Origin: Opeltia flavorubescens
Lineage: Eukaryota; Ascomycota; Lecanoromycetes; Teloschistales; Teloschistaceae
DNA: 64,000 nucleotides
Direction: 5' to 3'
Assembly (NCBI GenBank): GCA_000442125.1
Contig: KE546972.1
Span: forward strand, 1,510,022-1,574,021
In this document: positions 46,423 through 59,480 of the stretch, one piece after another
Numbering within the stretch: the stretch's first letter is position 1
Layout: each line of letters starts with the position of its first letter
Notes under the pieces: generated by a model
Told to the model about the DNA's origin: nothing
What the model saw: only the letters and a program-made list of their open reading frames with translations
Databases searched by the model: none
Program-made: the position numbers and the translations under genes

Positions 46423-47880
46423 GCGGACTGTGAAATCAGGAGACGGCCACGGATTTTGCTTGGAAACTGTATGCAGTCTACGACGATGTCTTCTATTAGT
46501 CTAGTGGACAACGAAAATGATATGAGGAAGAGAAAGAGAAAGAGAAAGAGAAGAAGAGTAAGACGAACTCTACACAGGAGGATGAGAGATCAAGGCCTAA
46601 TTTCATTCTTTTTTCTGGACTTGAATCATCGCAGGACAAAGAACCAGTCTCATCATTCATGACTCCGGGAAGGAAGGGAGACTTAGCTCATAACTACTTT
46701 CTCGCTGTCAATTCGGCTGTCGGGCCCTAGGGGAATTTCGAGCTTGCCAGACCGTCCTTTCGCGTCTACGACATTCCCTCGATGGAAAAAAGTCGTTTCA
46801 GTGCATGTACAACGAGACCGCCTTCTTCTATGGAGCCCGGATTCTCTTTCAGGGTTAGGAACACCCCGTTATATTTCGACCGGAAATTGCGCCACTTGGT
46901 TTCTTTGCGGGCCCGAGTAACCTTTCCCAATATCCCGTATGTTAAAACGCTTCAGAAAGTTCTGCGGATGGATGCCATTTGAGAGAGTCAACTCCGAAAG
47001 TACTTCGATGTGCCTGATCGAGCTGTAATGCGAGCGAAGGAACCCCGATGGCTCCCTAGGGTTGATTTACTCAATGTCCAGGCCCTGCCGATATATATCA
47101 CAATGAAGATCGAGATATTCATGTGGTTTTCCATATCGAAAGTGATATTGGGGTGAGAGACAAAAGTATTTGATTCTCCGAAAGGGAATCTACGTGTTGA
47201 TGTACTCAGAGTCTAAGTCTGTTTGCCGGGGATAATACAGTTTGGAAGAATGTCATTGGCTGTCGAACGAATATTTTAGTCCGTGAAAATTTCATGTCTG
47301 TGTGGAGATTTCAACGGTTAGAGCAATACGCTTCTTATTAATTCCGTGCCATGATGAAAGCTTCTGTAGGGGGAAGACTCGACGTTGCCACATTAGAGAA
47401 TAAGGTACTTCGAGGAGGGTTTAAGTGGATTACAATTGAGACAAGACTTTCTAGACGAAGCAAACATCATATTGATACAAGAAGGATGGAGAACAGTAAT
47501 TGAAAACAGGGAAACAGACAGACAACAATGTGCCGACAGGAGAAACGCAGGACTGTAGCGCAAAGCTATAGTAATGAAACTTCTGCAGCCCTTGCAATGG
47601 AAACTTCTTGAGACATAGCCGCCAGCTGGATTTAATAAGAAGAGTAGAGAATATCCAGAGGGAAATTATACAGAACAAAACTTGTGTTGAAGAAATGAGA
47701 TACGGCAGGGNAATATTAGTGATGCCCTGGGTTGCAGTAAGATCCTCAAGGCCCATCAGCTTCCGAATGAATTTGTTGTTTTGGGTGATTCTTGGGTTGC
47801 CGTAACTTGTGCAAAGCTGTAATAAGGCTTATCCAAGATCAATATCTGATATTAACCAGCAGTGATAAATGCGTAAAACA
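46423..47880. other. Gene-poor region with purine microsatellite
   Basis: No supported gene. A GAGAAA-type purine repeat lies at about 46524-46558. The rest is unremarkable and moderately AT-rich. Confidence 0.45.
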
Positions 47881-47887
47881 ATTAGAT

Positions 47888-48580
47888 TTATGAGTTAGTG
47901 AAATTTCCGTAGATAAGAACCATACCAACCGCGAAATCATCGATACGGACTTGATAAAGCGGAGTATCTTGCACGCCATCCTTCTTAAGATCCGCATTCA
48001 TATAGAGCGGATAGTGGTCATATTCGCCAAGTGAGTCTGGAAAAGGGAAGACGATCTGGATATCTTCAAGGTCGATAGCTGGTGTCCATTCTTTATAGCG
48101 AAAAGTATCGAACATAATATGACAATTAGCAACGCACGCACAAGGAGTAAAATGCGGGAGTAGAATAAACTGACTTCCGTGCGGTGGTACCAGGTTTACG
48201 TTTTGTATGATATGAACTGCATTCATCATCCAGGCAGAAAAATACATAAGAAGCCTAAAAAAGAGAAGGTTCAGTGATGAGATCGATTTATATTAATGAT
48301 TATTGCCATCATTGATACAACGAGCTTATTTGTAACCTTCTTGAAGCAAGCAACCCTCTTTGCTGTCCATACGTGCCCTTTTCACCGTGATTGATTCCCG
48401 GCATAGGGAGTGAGATGTGTCCCACGCATGATGAGGAACCATGACGCCCTCCATACGGCGAGTTTTACAACGGGGATCACGTACCTGAAGCTTCCTTTTC
48501 CATTTCGACGTCACTGAAAAGTGGGATATGTCTGGTAAATGGGATTGATTGCTTGAGATTATGCGAAAGGTCGATATTAT
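47888..48580 (-). pseudogene. Probable relic or partial gene, fungal HNH-like protein
   Basis: Two protein-like segments lie in order on the minus strand. The upstream one (about 48330-48560) reads KWKRKLQVRDPRCKTRR. The downstream one (47888 to about 48257, after a T-rich run ending in AG) reads VANCHIMFDTFRYKEWTPAI and goes on to PFPDSLGEYDHYPLYMNADL and VRIDDFAVG, where a GTATGG donor with a CACTAAC branch-like site follows. RDxxCxxT and the CHxMFDxFxF pattern resemble the fungal HNH_2 endonuclease family, often found as lone or decayed genes. No clear start, and the last exon was not found. It may be a partial gene or a decayed copy. Confidence 0.35.
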
Positions 48581-48722
48581 CGATGAATCTGACTCTGTGG
48601 TAAAGAAGTTGAAAAATTTCACTGATTGTGACGTTGATGTGTTGATGTGTGTAACACGTCTGATTAATGAGAGTGATGACTTTCCATCACTTATAATGTT
48701 CAGTTGCTCGAGTGAAATTTGT

Positions 48723-49258
48723 GGGTTTAAAATTCTCTGTTGCTGTAATAGGTAGTAGATTTGTAAGATAATTTATAACCGTCAGTACTGGCGATAGTGG
48801 AGTTATAGAATGGGTTATAAGATATAAAGAGAGTCGAAGTATAGAAGTCTACGACTTGAGATGCTGAAAGTAAAAGGACTTGTAGTATAAAAGGGGCAAG
48901 GAGAGATTAACGATATATTATAGATTAAGAAAGCATTCGAGTATATTGTATCCGAATATATACTGGGTAATACTATATATCTGAGTATATGGGTTTAAAA
49001 TTCTCTATTGCTGTGATAGGTAGTAGATTTATAAGATAATTTATAACCGTCAGTACTGGCGATAGTGGAGTTATAGAATAGGTTATAAGATGTGAAGAGA
49101 ATCGAAGTATAGAAGTCTGCAACTTAAGATGCTGAAAGTAAAAGGACTTGTAGTATAAAAAGGGTAAGGAAAGATTAACGATGTATTATAGATCAAGAAA
49201 GCATTCGAGTATATTGTATCCGAATATATACTAGGTAATACCATGTGTCTGAGTATGT
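48723..49258. repeat. Two-copy tandem repeat, 268-bp unit, transition-only divergence
   Basis: Copy one is 48723-48990 and copy two 48991-49258. They align without gaps. By hand I count 20 differences, every one a transition; 16 fall where one copy has TpA and the other CpA or TpG, the context attacked by repeat-induced point mutation (RIP). The unit is AT-rich and has no coding content I can see. Confidence 0.9.
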
Positions 49259-50018
49259 GGTGTATGACATGAGATGGAGGCGGGATAGAGACAAGTGACA
49301 AGAGAGATGAGACGCTTGAATAGTTATTGCCCACCCACTAAGCAAACCATTCACTTCAATGAAGATACATACTTCACATGAGATGAATGCCTAAACTTTA
49401 GAATGGAGCTCAGAATAACTTCATCCATTGAACCAATGAAGCTACAAAACACACCCTTCACCCAACAATAATCTCTCATCATTTAACACACTACCCAAAT
49501 TTACTCTATCCCCAAGGGGCGCGTGATTCTTGTGAATTTTTTCTCTCTCTTCCTATCAAAATCTGAACATCCTGATTTGTGTTGTTGTTGCGCCCAATTT
49601 CTATCCAAGAGCAACCTACAGCTGGGAAAACAAAGGTTTTCTTTCCTCCTGCATGCAAAACAAGGGCAAAAAACAAAGAAAAAAAAAACAATAGGTAATC
49701 CTGAAAAAAAAGCTCCCACCCATGATGCTAGACTCCTGTTGATGCTGCTGCTGCTGCTGTCGTGAAACGAAAAAAATCAACTCCGAGTGTGCTCATGATG
49801 CAGAAAACGCCATCGTAGGAATTGGAGAGTACTGCGGTCTTTGCGCCATCGCGGTCTCCGAAGATCAGTCCTGACCCTGTTGCATCGCCCGTTGTCCGCT
49901 TCCTGATACCAAAAAAGCAATAGACCGAGGTGTTGGGCGATAAGGAATGGAGTGGGGTGAGTTATAGGAAATGTGAATGCCACTGCATCGGCCCGGTGGT
50001 ATCATGACACGTTCGAAT
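49259..50018. other. Intergenic, 3' side of flbA
   Basis: About 760 bases with A-rich runs near 49674-49715 and a CTG trinucleotide run near 49741-49760. No gene is seen. Confidence 0.45.
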
Positions 50019-52301
50019 CTATGCTCTTGCTTCTCTTACAACACGACTTCTGCTTCTTTCTGGTATTGTCCTTTCTGGTAATGAAAGTGCCGGGCGCGAT
50101 GAGGTGGACTGGTGATCGATTTCGTGTTGGCTGAGCATGACGGCATACTTTGGTTCCTTCAAGAACTTCGGCACAGAATCCTGATTCACATATTAGCAAA
50201 GGAGGTTGATATCAAGACAGAGATTGATCACTCACGCTTGACATCAACTTGAAAACGGATGCCTGAGCCTCTTTGAATAGTTGTACCACTTCTTGTAAGC
50301 CATGGAGCATATCCCTGTCATCTCCAACAGCACGCGTCATCCGTCCAGCGAGGCTGTTCCGCAAGTTGTGATCGATGTTCAGCTCACAAGGTGAGCCTGG
50401 TGCCAAGAAGGCATTGTACAAACCTAGTTTCGGTCAGCTTCACCAATTGCTACGACTGTTACTGTAGACCTACCATATGCCGCTGCAAGATTCTCTCTAA
50501 TGGCGTCTGCCCTGACAAATGACCCGGCTCTATCGGCTCTATCATAACTGATAGTGAAGTCCCTCACTTCAAGATAGAAGGCAAGATTCTCTTCGCAATG
50601 CGTATCGCGTAGAAACTCGCGAAAGAGCAGGCGTAAAGCGGCGTCATTGACAATAACTTGTAGTCTGTTGTTGTTCGAGTCCCGTGGAGTTCCACGATCT
50701 TTCTTGCCGTTACTGCTTTTCGTTGGGGTGTGAGTGTCTTCGCTGTGAGGTTCGTCAGGTCGCCAGCCGGCGACTCGTTCACCCTTTTCAGATAACGTGA
50801 AAACGGCATTCTTGGTGGGCTGGAATCTGACCGCGCCAGGGTTTTGATGAACGAAGACCTTGTCCTCCAACACCGACTCCACGAGCCCGTGGGAGACGAA
50901 CAATTCAGCTATTTCATACACTTCCCGCCGGTCGACAGTAGTGCAACAATCCATCAGCCAATCCACTGCCGCTTTACCCGTGAATGAATTCTTGTACACG
51001 TGATCGAGAATCTTCCGCTCCCTGGCCATCTTGACCCCTATCAGACCATTGTAATAATCACTGAGTGAATCGGAGTCGGATGATGTGACGCTGGATTTCA
51101 GATTGGGACCGTCCTGCCCAGCAAATCGACGGAAGATAACTTCGATTGTGGCACGGTCATGAGACAGCTTATCCGATGCACTGTCTCTTTCCAATATGAC
51201 CAGCTGCATTGTATTCCGCGCACTATCCAATACATCCAAAACATGTCTCTGATTTATCCCGTTGCGCTGGCAAAAACGGGTGAGCACGTGCATGCCCTTC
51301 GGAGTCAATTGCCAAACGGCATTCTTCAACGGAAAGCTCGATATGATCTTGCCATCAGCCGACTCGATGAACCGAGCGTCCATGAAGCGCTGACATACAG
51401 ACCGAGCCATCTCTTTCGCCATGGAAAATGTGGTGGTCGTTGTGGTGGTGACTATCCTTGAAGGGTCTTTCGGATCAGGCATACGATTTGATTGGGAGAA
51501 CTTCAAAGAGCCGAGGTTGTTGATGGCTTCTTCTGAAGTGAATGTATGCTCCACCTTTTGGAAGCGGACTCTATGTGCGGAAAGCGGCAGGCTAACGATG
51601 AGAGTGGAGAAGAGATCCTCAAAGTCTCGTGTGAAGGGCCGCTCTTCGTCCGTCATGCGGAGAAGGCGGGAAGAGGTTTGATGCATCTTGTTGAGGGCGC
51701 CCTGGAGGTTGCGAGTAGTTGGAGCTGATTCAGGTTCCTGGCCTGGAGAAGGAGTCCTCTTGACTTGAGATGATTGGCTTTTAGCAGTCGACGTCGGCTG
51801 GATTGTGGGAGCGGGTCCTGCACGCTCGACCGTCCTGCTGACGTCAGCCTCAATCGAGGTCTGATCCACACGAGTCCGAGTCGAATCGGATGGCACTGGT
51901 TTAGAGTTTGCAGCTCGTTGGGCAGCGGATGTTGTCGCAAGCACGTCAGGTTTCGTCGGACTTTCGGAAGAGGAAGAGGACGAGTGTAAAGACTGTGAGG
52001 ATGCTTTAGGTCGAAGAGAAAAATTGGCGAGTGCGTTGTTTGTTTTTTCACGAGCGAGGGCAGCTAAGGAATAACGATGATGTCTAACGGTCGAGGGAGG
52101 AATGTCTGTCTCATGGGTCGTCGCGGCGAGAGCGGTTGAGGCAAGAGGTGGAGAGGTACGGGGAGAGGTGTGGTGAGGGTCGACAGCGAGGGCGGAGTCT
52201 GTGGTCGGAGGTTTGGGTCGGTCGCGGTGGGTAGGGTCGGGAGGTTTTTGGAGGGTCGAGTCGGTGGAGAGAGGTTGAAGGATGGACGACAAGCCCGTCA
52301 T
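50019..52301 (-). CDS. flbA: RGS protein with DEP domains, FlbA/Sst2 type
   Basis: GTPase-activating regulator of the heterotrimeric G-protein alpha subunit. In Aspergillus FlbA ends vegetative growth signalling so that conidiation and secondary metabolism can start. Three exons: 50474-52301, 50236-50423 and 50019-50180, giving 725 residues. The first about 210 residues are Ser/Thr/Pro-rich. Two DEP-type domains follow: one with FMDARFIESADGKIISSFPL and KNAVWQLTPKG, the second with KILDHVYKNSFTGKAAVDWL, VYEIAELFVSHGLVESV and KNAVFTLSEKG. The RGS domain begins LRLLFREFLRDTHCEENLAF and runs over both introns to VGDDRDMLHGLQEVVQLFKE and SDSVPKFLKEPKYAVML. The start used is the ATG at 52301. It has an unusually long upstream gene-free region. 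Confidence 0.93.
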
Positions 52302-55300
52302 GTAAGGCAATCGGCAACGCAAGCGGTGGGTTAGGAAGCGGACCCAAAAACTAAGAACCCTGGTGACACCGGTGGAACAGTAGCTCGATGGGGTGGATGG
52401 GCGATGGGTATTGGAGGAAGGAAGCTAATGAGTCAGAAGCTGAGGGGATGTCATTGGACAATTTTGGAATGGGTAGAGAGGATAATGGTAAGAAGAATGG
52501 AGACGAACTTCTTAGTATGGAGGACAAGGAGGCAGCTAGTTTGGAACGACGGAGGAGCCTGGTTGGCTATGTGGGGGAATCTGTACAAGCCTGGGAAGGA
52601 CGAGGTTAGGAGTGGCGCTGGGCAAACCACGGTCAAGTGAATGGGTAGTGCTTGATAGGCGGTATGTATTCCGTGACAGCCGTGTGGACATCCAGGTAAA
52701 ATGAATATCAATACTAGCGCCCACTCATTCACCGTGCCAGGAAGGGTTCAATGTAACAGGCTCGATTATTGAGGATCAACTTCTGCTGCCTCATACTGCT
52801 ACCGCACTTCCCTCACGTGGCGCTGGGATGTAATGTGGACCACGCTACAGATTGCGGAACCACAGCCTTTTCCGTTTGAAGCGCCCATGATGTCATACTT
52901 CTGACTCGCGTCCCCCCCTGCATCCGTCCAGCTGGGTCGACAAATAATCATGTCAATGAGCAATATCTTCTATTCATGAATTGAGCCTGTCCATTTTCAA
53001 CCAGTAAAGGATGTTCAATCTCTCATGTTTAGACAAACGTTGCATACTCGATGTGTAAGGATGACAACGGGTGTTGGAATGCTAGGTGAGACGCTTTTCT
53101 TAGTGCTGATCACCAACATGGTCTTCTCCGACCTGAATTGCCGTTCGGAACTTTAATGAGGCGACTAATATTTAGAGCGGAAGCACACAAATTTTGAAGT
53201 TACCAGGCACCAGGATACTGATAACTCGACTGCTTCAGGCTGTCCGACGAACCTCGGTCCATCCGGAAAACCCCGTAATCCAGTATCCGTACCCGTACTT
53301 TGGCATATTATCTGCCATTACGGACATTCGAAGATTGTGTTGCTACAGAAAAGCTGCTTATGCTGACTGAGATGGTTGGCTGGATCACCGCGGATTCCTA
53401 TTCCCACCGGCTGAAGAATCGTGAACATGATGGCTCGAGCCTCGTCATGAACACATAGCCGCACCATGTCACATGTTTTCTATGCGTTTGACGATGCTTG
53501 TACATGATGACCATTCTTTTGCCGCTTGGTCTTGGCAGAATGTGCCTCAACAGGAGCCCATGAAGGAAGCGTCGTTAGTGTGCAAGGACGGCAAAGAGTT
53601 CCTCCGACTCGACTCTTTCGTGGTGGCCGACAGACTATCCAGCGCCTATCCTGATTTCTGGCGCCTCGCAAAACATGCGAGTTTCAAATAACGGCAGCCT
53701 TAGAGCTGCTAAGTTTCGAGACGGTCGAAAGCCTCAGACTGCTAGGCTGACCTCAAAGACTGCGGTCTGGGCGTCGGGCGACAGCCGTCATGCCTAGCCG
53801 CTAGGAGCTCATCGAAACTGAGAAGGCTTGATGCCACGTGGTCAGCTTCCTTTCCCGCAGATGTCTTGCCCGAAAATCCTTCTAGCGGCAAGTTCCGTAT
53901 CGGCGTTGAAGATCGACCTCAAAAACTAGAAGAGCATGTACCAACAGTGAAGAGTCTCTATGTCCTATTCAAAGATGGAAAACGTCTGTAACAGAGAGAG
54001 GAACTCAAAGCGAAAGGAAGAGGAAGAGGAAGCGGAATTTGGCCCCACGTTGCAAGTAAAAGCAGGGGTGCCGCGTGGGCTGCGCAGCTCGGTGCTTATA
54101 TTTGCAGCCAACCAAATCGTTCGATCAGTGTTAACGCTGCAAGGATCTGGGATAGTCGTTTCGGGTTTAAGGTCAATGCTGTAAGCCGAAGCCTCGGAGC
54201 ACAAAGACCAGGTTTCTGCTGTCGCACAAATCTTGTACGTGCGACACCTACGATCCCCAAAAGTCGCCCAAGAAGTACCAGTGGAACAACGATTCGATCA
54301 CCTTGATAGCGCTCGGACAATGATGGCCATCGAAAAGGGAAATTGCGAATCCTCTTCCATGCCGCGCTGAAAAGCGTCTGATGATTCCTCAGGCTAATCG
54401 ATGGTGCTAAGCATGGAAACACACGGCACATCTCGATGGCTTCCACGTGGTGATCGGAGTGATGCAGGCATACCACGCTAAGCAATTCTTTTTCTGACTA
54501 AGGTATCTTTAGAACCAGGCGATGCGACCGCAATATGCACGTCACACCCTTGGCACTTAATTGACCCCTTTTCTTTTCCCTGATGCGCTTTCTTGCACCC
54601 GAAACGTATCATCGATGAGCAGGAAGCCGAACCGTGCATAACGAACATGTAATAGGTAGCCGATTGCCATGTGGCTGGGCTGGCAAGGGCACACCTCGCC
54701 GGTTACTTGATGAGAACGTCAAATGCGTCTATCGCTTTTCTTTGACTGGACGGCGCCGATCGGATGTACCGGAAACTCCTGCATATACAAAACTCTACAA
54801 TCTGTAGACCTGCAGGCATATTTGACAGCCTCTATGCAGGTGGGCCGGTCAAAACCGTCCAGATTTTATTGAGGCGTTTGTCCATGGCATGTGGAAGATT
54901 TAATTGCACCGACTCTGAGTACCGCCGTGGAAACTGCACCACACCAAGTATCAAGATTCTAGATGTTACAAAGTATCTTTACTAGGTTACTCCTATGACC
55001 CGTGCTCAAAAAGGTTTGAATGCGGTCCATTCGAATAATACCCTCAAATCCTCACGGATATCATCCTGTAACCACAAATTTTATAGTATTCGAGTATTCC
55101 ACATGAAGGTCACGTGATATCGAGAACCTGGTGCTCATTCCGTTGTGTTTCAACCACCGTTTCTGGCGATAGGTATTCCATTGAGATTTCATGCAAAACC
55201 TATCCAGGACGAATCTAAATGATATCTTTACCAGCTTACCTCACTGTAGGCAGGACGATCATTGCGTAGGAGTTTCGAGTTGTGTCTTTTTTCCACTTAC

Positions 55301-56907
55301 AATATATATAGTAAAGTCTTTGATACACTGAATTTACACGCACTCGGCTGGTATTCGGTTTCTTCAATGCCATAGTGAGAGAATGCGTTTCCAATCTTAT
55401 TTCATTCATCATGTTCTTTCATTCGGGCTCGTTTCAACGACCAAGATATTCATCAAGCCACTCCTAAAACCGGTCTTCAATCTCTCCCATATGCCCCTTG
55501 GCCCATCACCATGAACCCTCACTCCTGTCATAGACTTGGCCCTGGCTAAACCCCGGCAAACCTCAAGTATCCCAATATTCAAGAGAACGATAAATTGAAA
55601 ATTGCCCACTCTCCCCTCATCCTTTACACCTTCCCCACATCTCCCTCCCAATGCCTTCCATCTTTTCTCGTTCTACAAAGCACACCTCTCACCACGAGCC
55701 TCGAAAACATATACTCAACCAGCGACCACGAGAAGAATATATAGTAAAAAAACCATACAACCCACCCGCCTTCCTAGGTACCCTGGCAGCGAGGAATTCG
55801 TGCACTGTCATCAAGCTAGGATATAAAAAGCCCATATGGTCCCTCCTATTTCCACCTAAATCCACATCCTCGACCTATTCCCTCCTCCCTCCTCTCCATT
55901 TCCCAACGCACCTCCACACAACGTGAAAAACGAAACAAAAATACGAAGTCAACATCTCAACAAACCCCCTCTCCCCCCCTTCTTTCGATACCTCAACATC
56001 AATAACCTCATCCAAGCACCAGCCTTACGTACCCTCCAACCACGCCTTGACCCTCTCCCGCCTCCGCCACTCCATCCCCACAACAATAAGGCTTGTCCAG
56101 TCCGTAACTTTATAAACCTGTCAATTTAGTTTAGTCTTAGACTTTCACTTCCTGATTTTACTCCTAATAAGAAACGAACTGCTTTACCCCACTTCCTGCT
56201 CCATCAACCTGTCATATCATCTTTTATTTGCCATACATACTCTTAACTTCAATTTCCCCTCGTTGAAAAAGAAAATTAAAAAATGAAATTTAGGAAATAT
56301 CTCTCTACTGGCATTAATTAAATCTGATTGGAAAAAATTGCGCGGTTCGTTTTCGCCCTGGTATTCCGTGCTAAGAGATTATGACTCCTTTTTTACCTAG
56401 TTTTGCAAAAAGCATTCATTTCTTACTGAAGAGACGTCTTAACGCCCGAGTAGTGTACACAACAAAATATATACGTTCGCAAAAGAGAGAGAGAGCCAAA
56501 AGGAGGAGGAGAGAAAAAAAAGAAGGATATAAACATTCCAGAATCAACGGAACCTAATCGAAACAAAAATGGATTATCCCGAGGAGGGAGGTGACAATGG
56601 CACTAGATTCACTAATTCGTGCTAAGAAATTTATTATGATCACGTACATAGAATAGAATACCTTCTATCTTCGCTATAGGCAATACCTATTCTACCCAGG
56701 CCTTCGTCTCGAATATCTATCTACCATCGAAACACTAAACCAATGTTCCTTTTATGGATCTATGTAAAAACGGCAGGTCGCCGCCGTCGTCGCTACCGAT
56801 GCTTAATCAAATTACTCCACGTCCTTCAACACTGTACGCCCAAGTGTACGCATTTCTGGTCTTCGCTTCCTCGACCGAAAAAACCCCCTTCTACCATACG
56901 CCCCATC
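52302..56907. other. Gene-free stretch of 4.6 kb upstream of flbA
   Basis: This lies between the flbA start and the ALG10 stop. No gene could be supported. From about 55600 to 56120 the plus strand is strongly pyrimidine-rich, with long CT tracts like a fungal 5' leader. One open frame there (55651-55926, beginning MPSIFSRSTKHTSHHEPRK, 91 residues) might be a small protein or only an upstream frame in a leader. No repeat, tRNA or transposon is recognised. Confidence 0.4.
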
Positions 56908-58917
56908 TCACCACATAAACCTCTGCACCCTCCCCCTCTCCTGCACCCACTCAAACCCCCAATACAAAAACACATACCCAACCGCCCAATTCACAACCCC
57001 AAACCACACCGTCTCAAGCCAAAGCCTATGATCATGTCTCTCCCAAAACACCGCTCGTATCCAAGTGCGAAATCTGCGGATCTTCTTCCTCCGCTTCGTG
57101 GCCGCTTCCTCCCCTGTCGGCCACGGAGATGGCATATGCAAGCGCCAGATAAGCCAGGGGATGATGAAGTAGCGGGGCTCGACGAGCGGGGCGGTGACGA
57201 GTGAGAGGGTGGTGGCGAGGAGCCAGATGACAGCTGTGCTGACGCGGTGGCCGCGGCCGTTGGTGGACCAAGAGAGTGGTTGAGGGGGGAGGCGATGTAA
57301 GCGTCTGGTGCGGCGGACGACGTTTGGTTGCAGATGTGGGGTGGTGAGCTCGGTTGGTAGCTGGACGTTTGGAAGGCCGCCGAGAGCGGTGATGGTTGCC
57401 CAGGCGCAGAGGAAGTAGATGGGTACGACGAGGTATTTGATTGATGGGTGGCGGAGGAGGAGACGGAAGACGTAGAAGGTGTAGTGACGGTTATCTGCTA
57501 GGGTAAAGGGGTGGACGATGGTGTTGAAATGCACGATAAGGAGCATGATGCCCATAATGGGTACTGCGACGATGAGTCGAGGGAGCTGGTGTGTGGTTGA
57601 TCCAGTTCGTAATGGTGAAGGTATGTACTTTTGTGGGATGAAAGCATTGAGGATGTATGAATACAAGAGCGGGAAGGAGAAGAACATGAAGTATGGCCAG
57701 ATGTAGAGCATTTGAGCCAAATGGATCGAAGCAACGTGATTCTCTTTGTCGCCTGACATATGTTAGCATGAAGCCTTGTTCCTATCGAGGGAACCACTTA
57801 CCAAGTACGACTCCTCCATTCCGCAAGACAAAAAGCCCGAATGCAACGAGTAACGTGAGGTATGACTTCAAGTATGGATACAATTGAAAGAACCCGGAAA
57901 TTGATCCCGCGACGAGGGACAACGTAAATTTGATATAATCTGGAGACATCTGTTAACAAAACAAATCTATACTCGAAAAAGTGCCCTACCTTCGAAAGAG
58001 GCCTGGCTAATGAGAGGGTCGTAATAGCAAGAATGCTGCCAGCTTCCAGTTACTACATCCATGATCGATACCGTGGAAGGATATTCTATCCCAGGCCGCC
58101 CGAGCTTAAGTTCCCGAACGACCTCAGAGCCGCCAAGATATATGGCAACCCAGAAGATATTAGTTTGCCGGAAAAGGAGAGATGCGATGCCTGCTGCCAC
58201 TAGAAGTTTCCTCCACTTCCTCAGGAAGAATTGGACGGTGGTCAAAACAGCAAATACAGACCACACATCTGTGTAGTACAATCCGTAGAAAAAGAACAGA
58301 GGCGGGAAGAGACATAAGTTGAAGACGGCATGATTCAATTCAGCGACAGACCACATCATCGGGAAAGCTATGAGGTCGGCTCTGTACCCATCGTAGCCGA
58401 CCAGGATCTCATTTAGGACGAACCAGAAGTGGAACGGTATTACGCAGGCAACAAAGATATTTGTCCGTCTCAAGTCTGCAACGTGGACATAGTTGATAAT
58501 GCGAATAGCTGATAGAAAACTGAGATAGAGCAGCGAGACCAGATATCTTCGAAGATTAGTACATCATGAGCAGAGAGTGTAGAACAAACAATGTCAGAAC
58601 CTACAGTCCAGGCGGTGTCGTTATCTTGGGGTGCCACTCGTCGAATCTTCCTTGGAGATACAGCTCAGCTTGCTGAACGTGGAAGAATTCATCCTATCAT
58701 TCAACTTAGCCCCTTCTCTCTCAGGTGCGGAGGTACATATAGGTCAACGTACCAGGTAAGGCTTGGGTACTTCTTGCTCGATACGATAATGCCAGTATAA
58801 CGACAGACCTACAACAAATAACCAAGCGGTATATGTCGATTCGGCCATCTCATGTAGGCCTTTCATGGCGTCACCTTTTCTCAATCCCTCCTCCATCTCA
58901 CAAATGCTTTCGCTCAT
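56908..58917 (-). CDS. ALG10: Alpha-1,2-glucosyltransferase ALG10 (Die2)
   Basis: ER membrane enzyme that adds the last glucose to the dolichol-linked oligosaccharide before N-glycan transfer. Five exons: 58753-58917, 58605-58693, 57990-58546, 57802-57939 and 56908-57752, giving 597 residues. Exon 2 begins with [20 protein letters not shown], the signature near the ER-lumenal active site, and continues [16 protein letters not shown]. Later hallmarks are [35 protein letters not shown] and [19 protein letters not shown]. There are many membrane helices throughout. Exon junctions were fixed by these conserved blocks, and all splice sites are GT..AG. The protein is longer than yeast Die2, mainly in a basic C-terminal loop ([13 protein letters not shown]). 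Confidence 0.92.
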
Positions 58918-59480
58918 TTTGACGAACACCCGGCAAGCCAGGCCAAAGATATGGTATTTGGTAGATCATGTTGAATGTAGGATCGAACGGATACTAAGCA
59001 ATCGTGTTGGATGGTCGCTCTTTCCAAATGGAGTCTACTAGAGAGAGTTTTTTACCATGTCTCGTGTACACACGCGCCGAAATCACGTTGCTTGGATACC
59101 GAGGTTCAACCGCCTTATTAGGTATAGACACGACAGCCCGTATTTCTATCTTGGGTCCAAGTATCCTACCAAGAGCATTATCGACTATTCTGAAGCCATG
59201 ACCTCTACGTGTTTCTGGGATCATGATGATGCTATTATTATCTCACTTGCAGAAGCCTAAAATGTAATTTGATTTCTCTATGATTTAGCGACCAAATCTA
59301 TGGGCCGTACTCATTTCGAGTGACTTGGATGGTTGATAACATGCAAGAATTGTCGTGGCTATCGCGGAGTGCTTGTAGGATATACCATTTTTCTGCTGCC
59401 GCGTTCATGTCAAGATTGTGGCGGATATTGTGACGAAACAATGCCATCCTAAAAACACTCCATTCGCCGCTCGGTATTCC
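58918..59480. other. Intergenic, about 560 bases
   Basis: Promoter of ALG10 and 3' flank of PSF2. Nothing else is recognised. Confidence 0.45.

Noticed and set aside
48723-49258. CRISPR or satellite array
   Set aside because: There are only two long adjacent units with no spacers, and CRISPR arrays are not expected in a fungal nuclear genome.
55651-55926. 91-codon open frame in the pyrimidine-rich stretch
   Set aside because: Composition follows the CT-rich DNA and no motif is recognisable; too weak to list as a gene.
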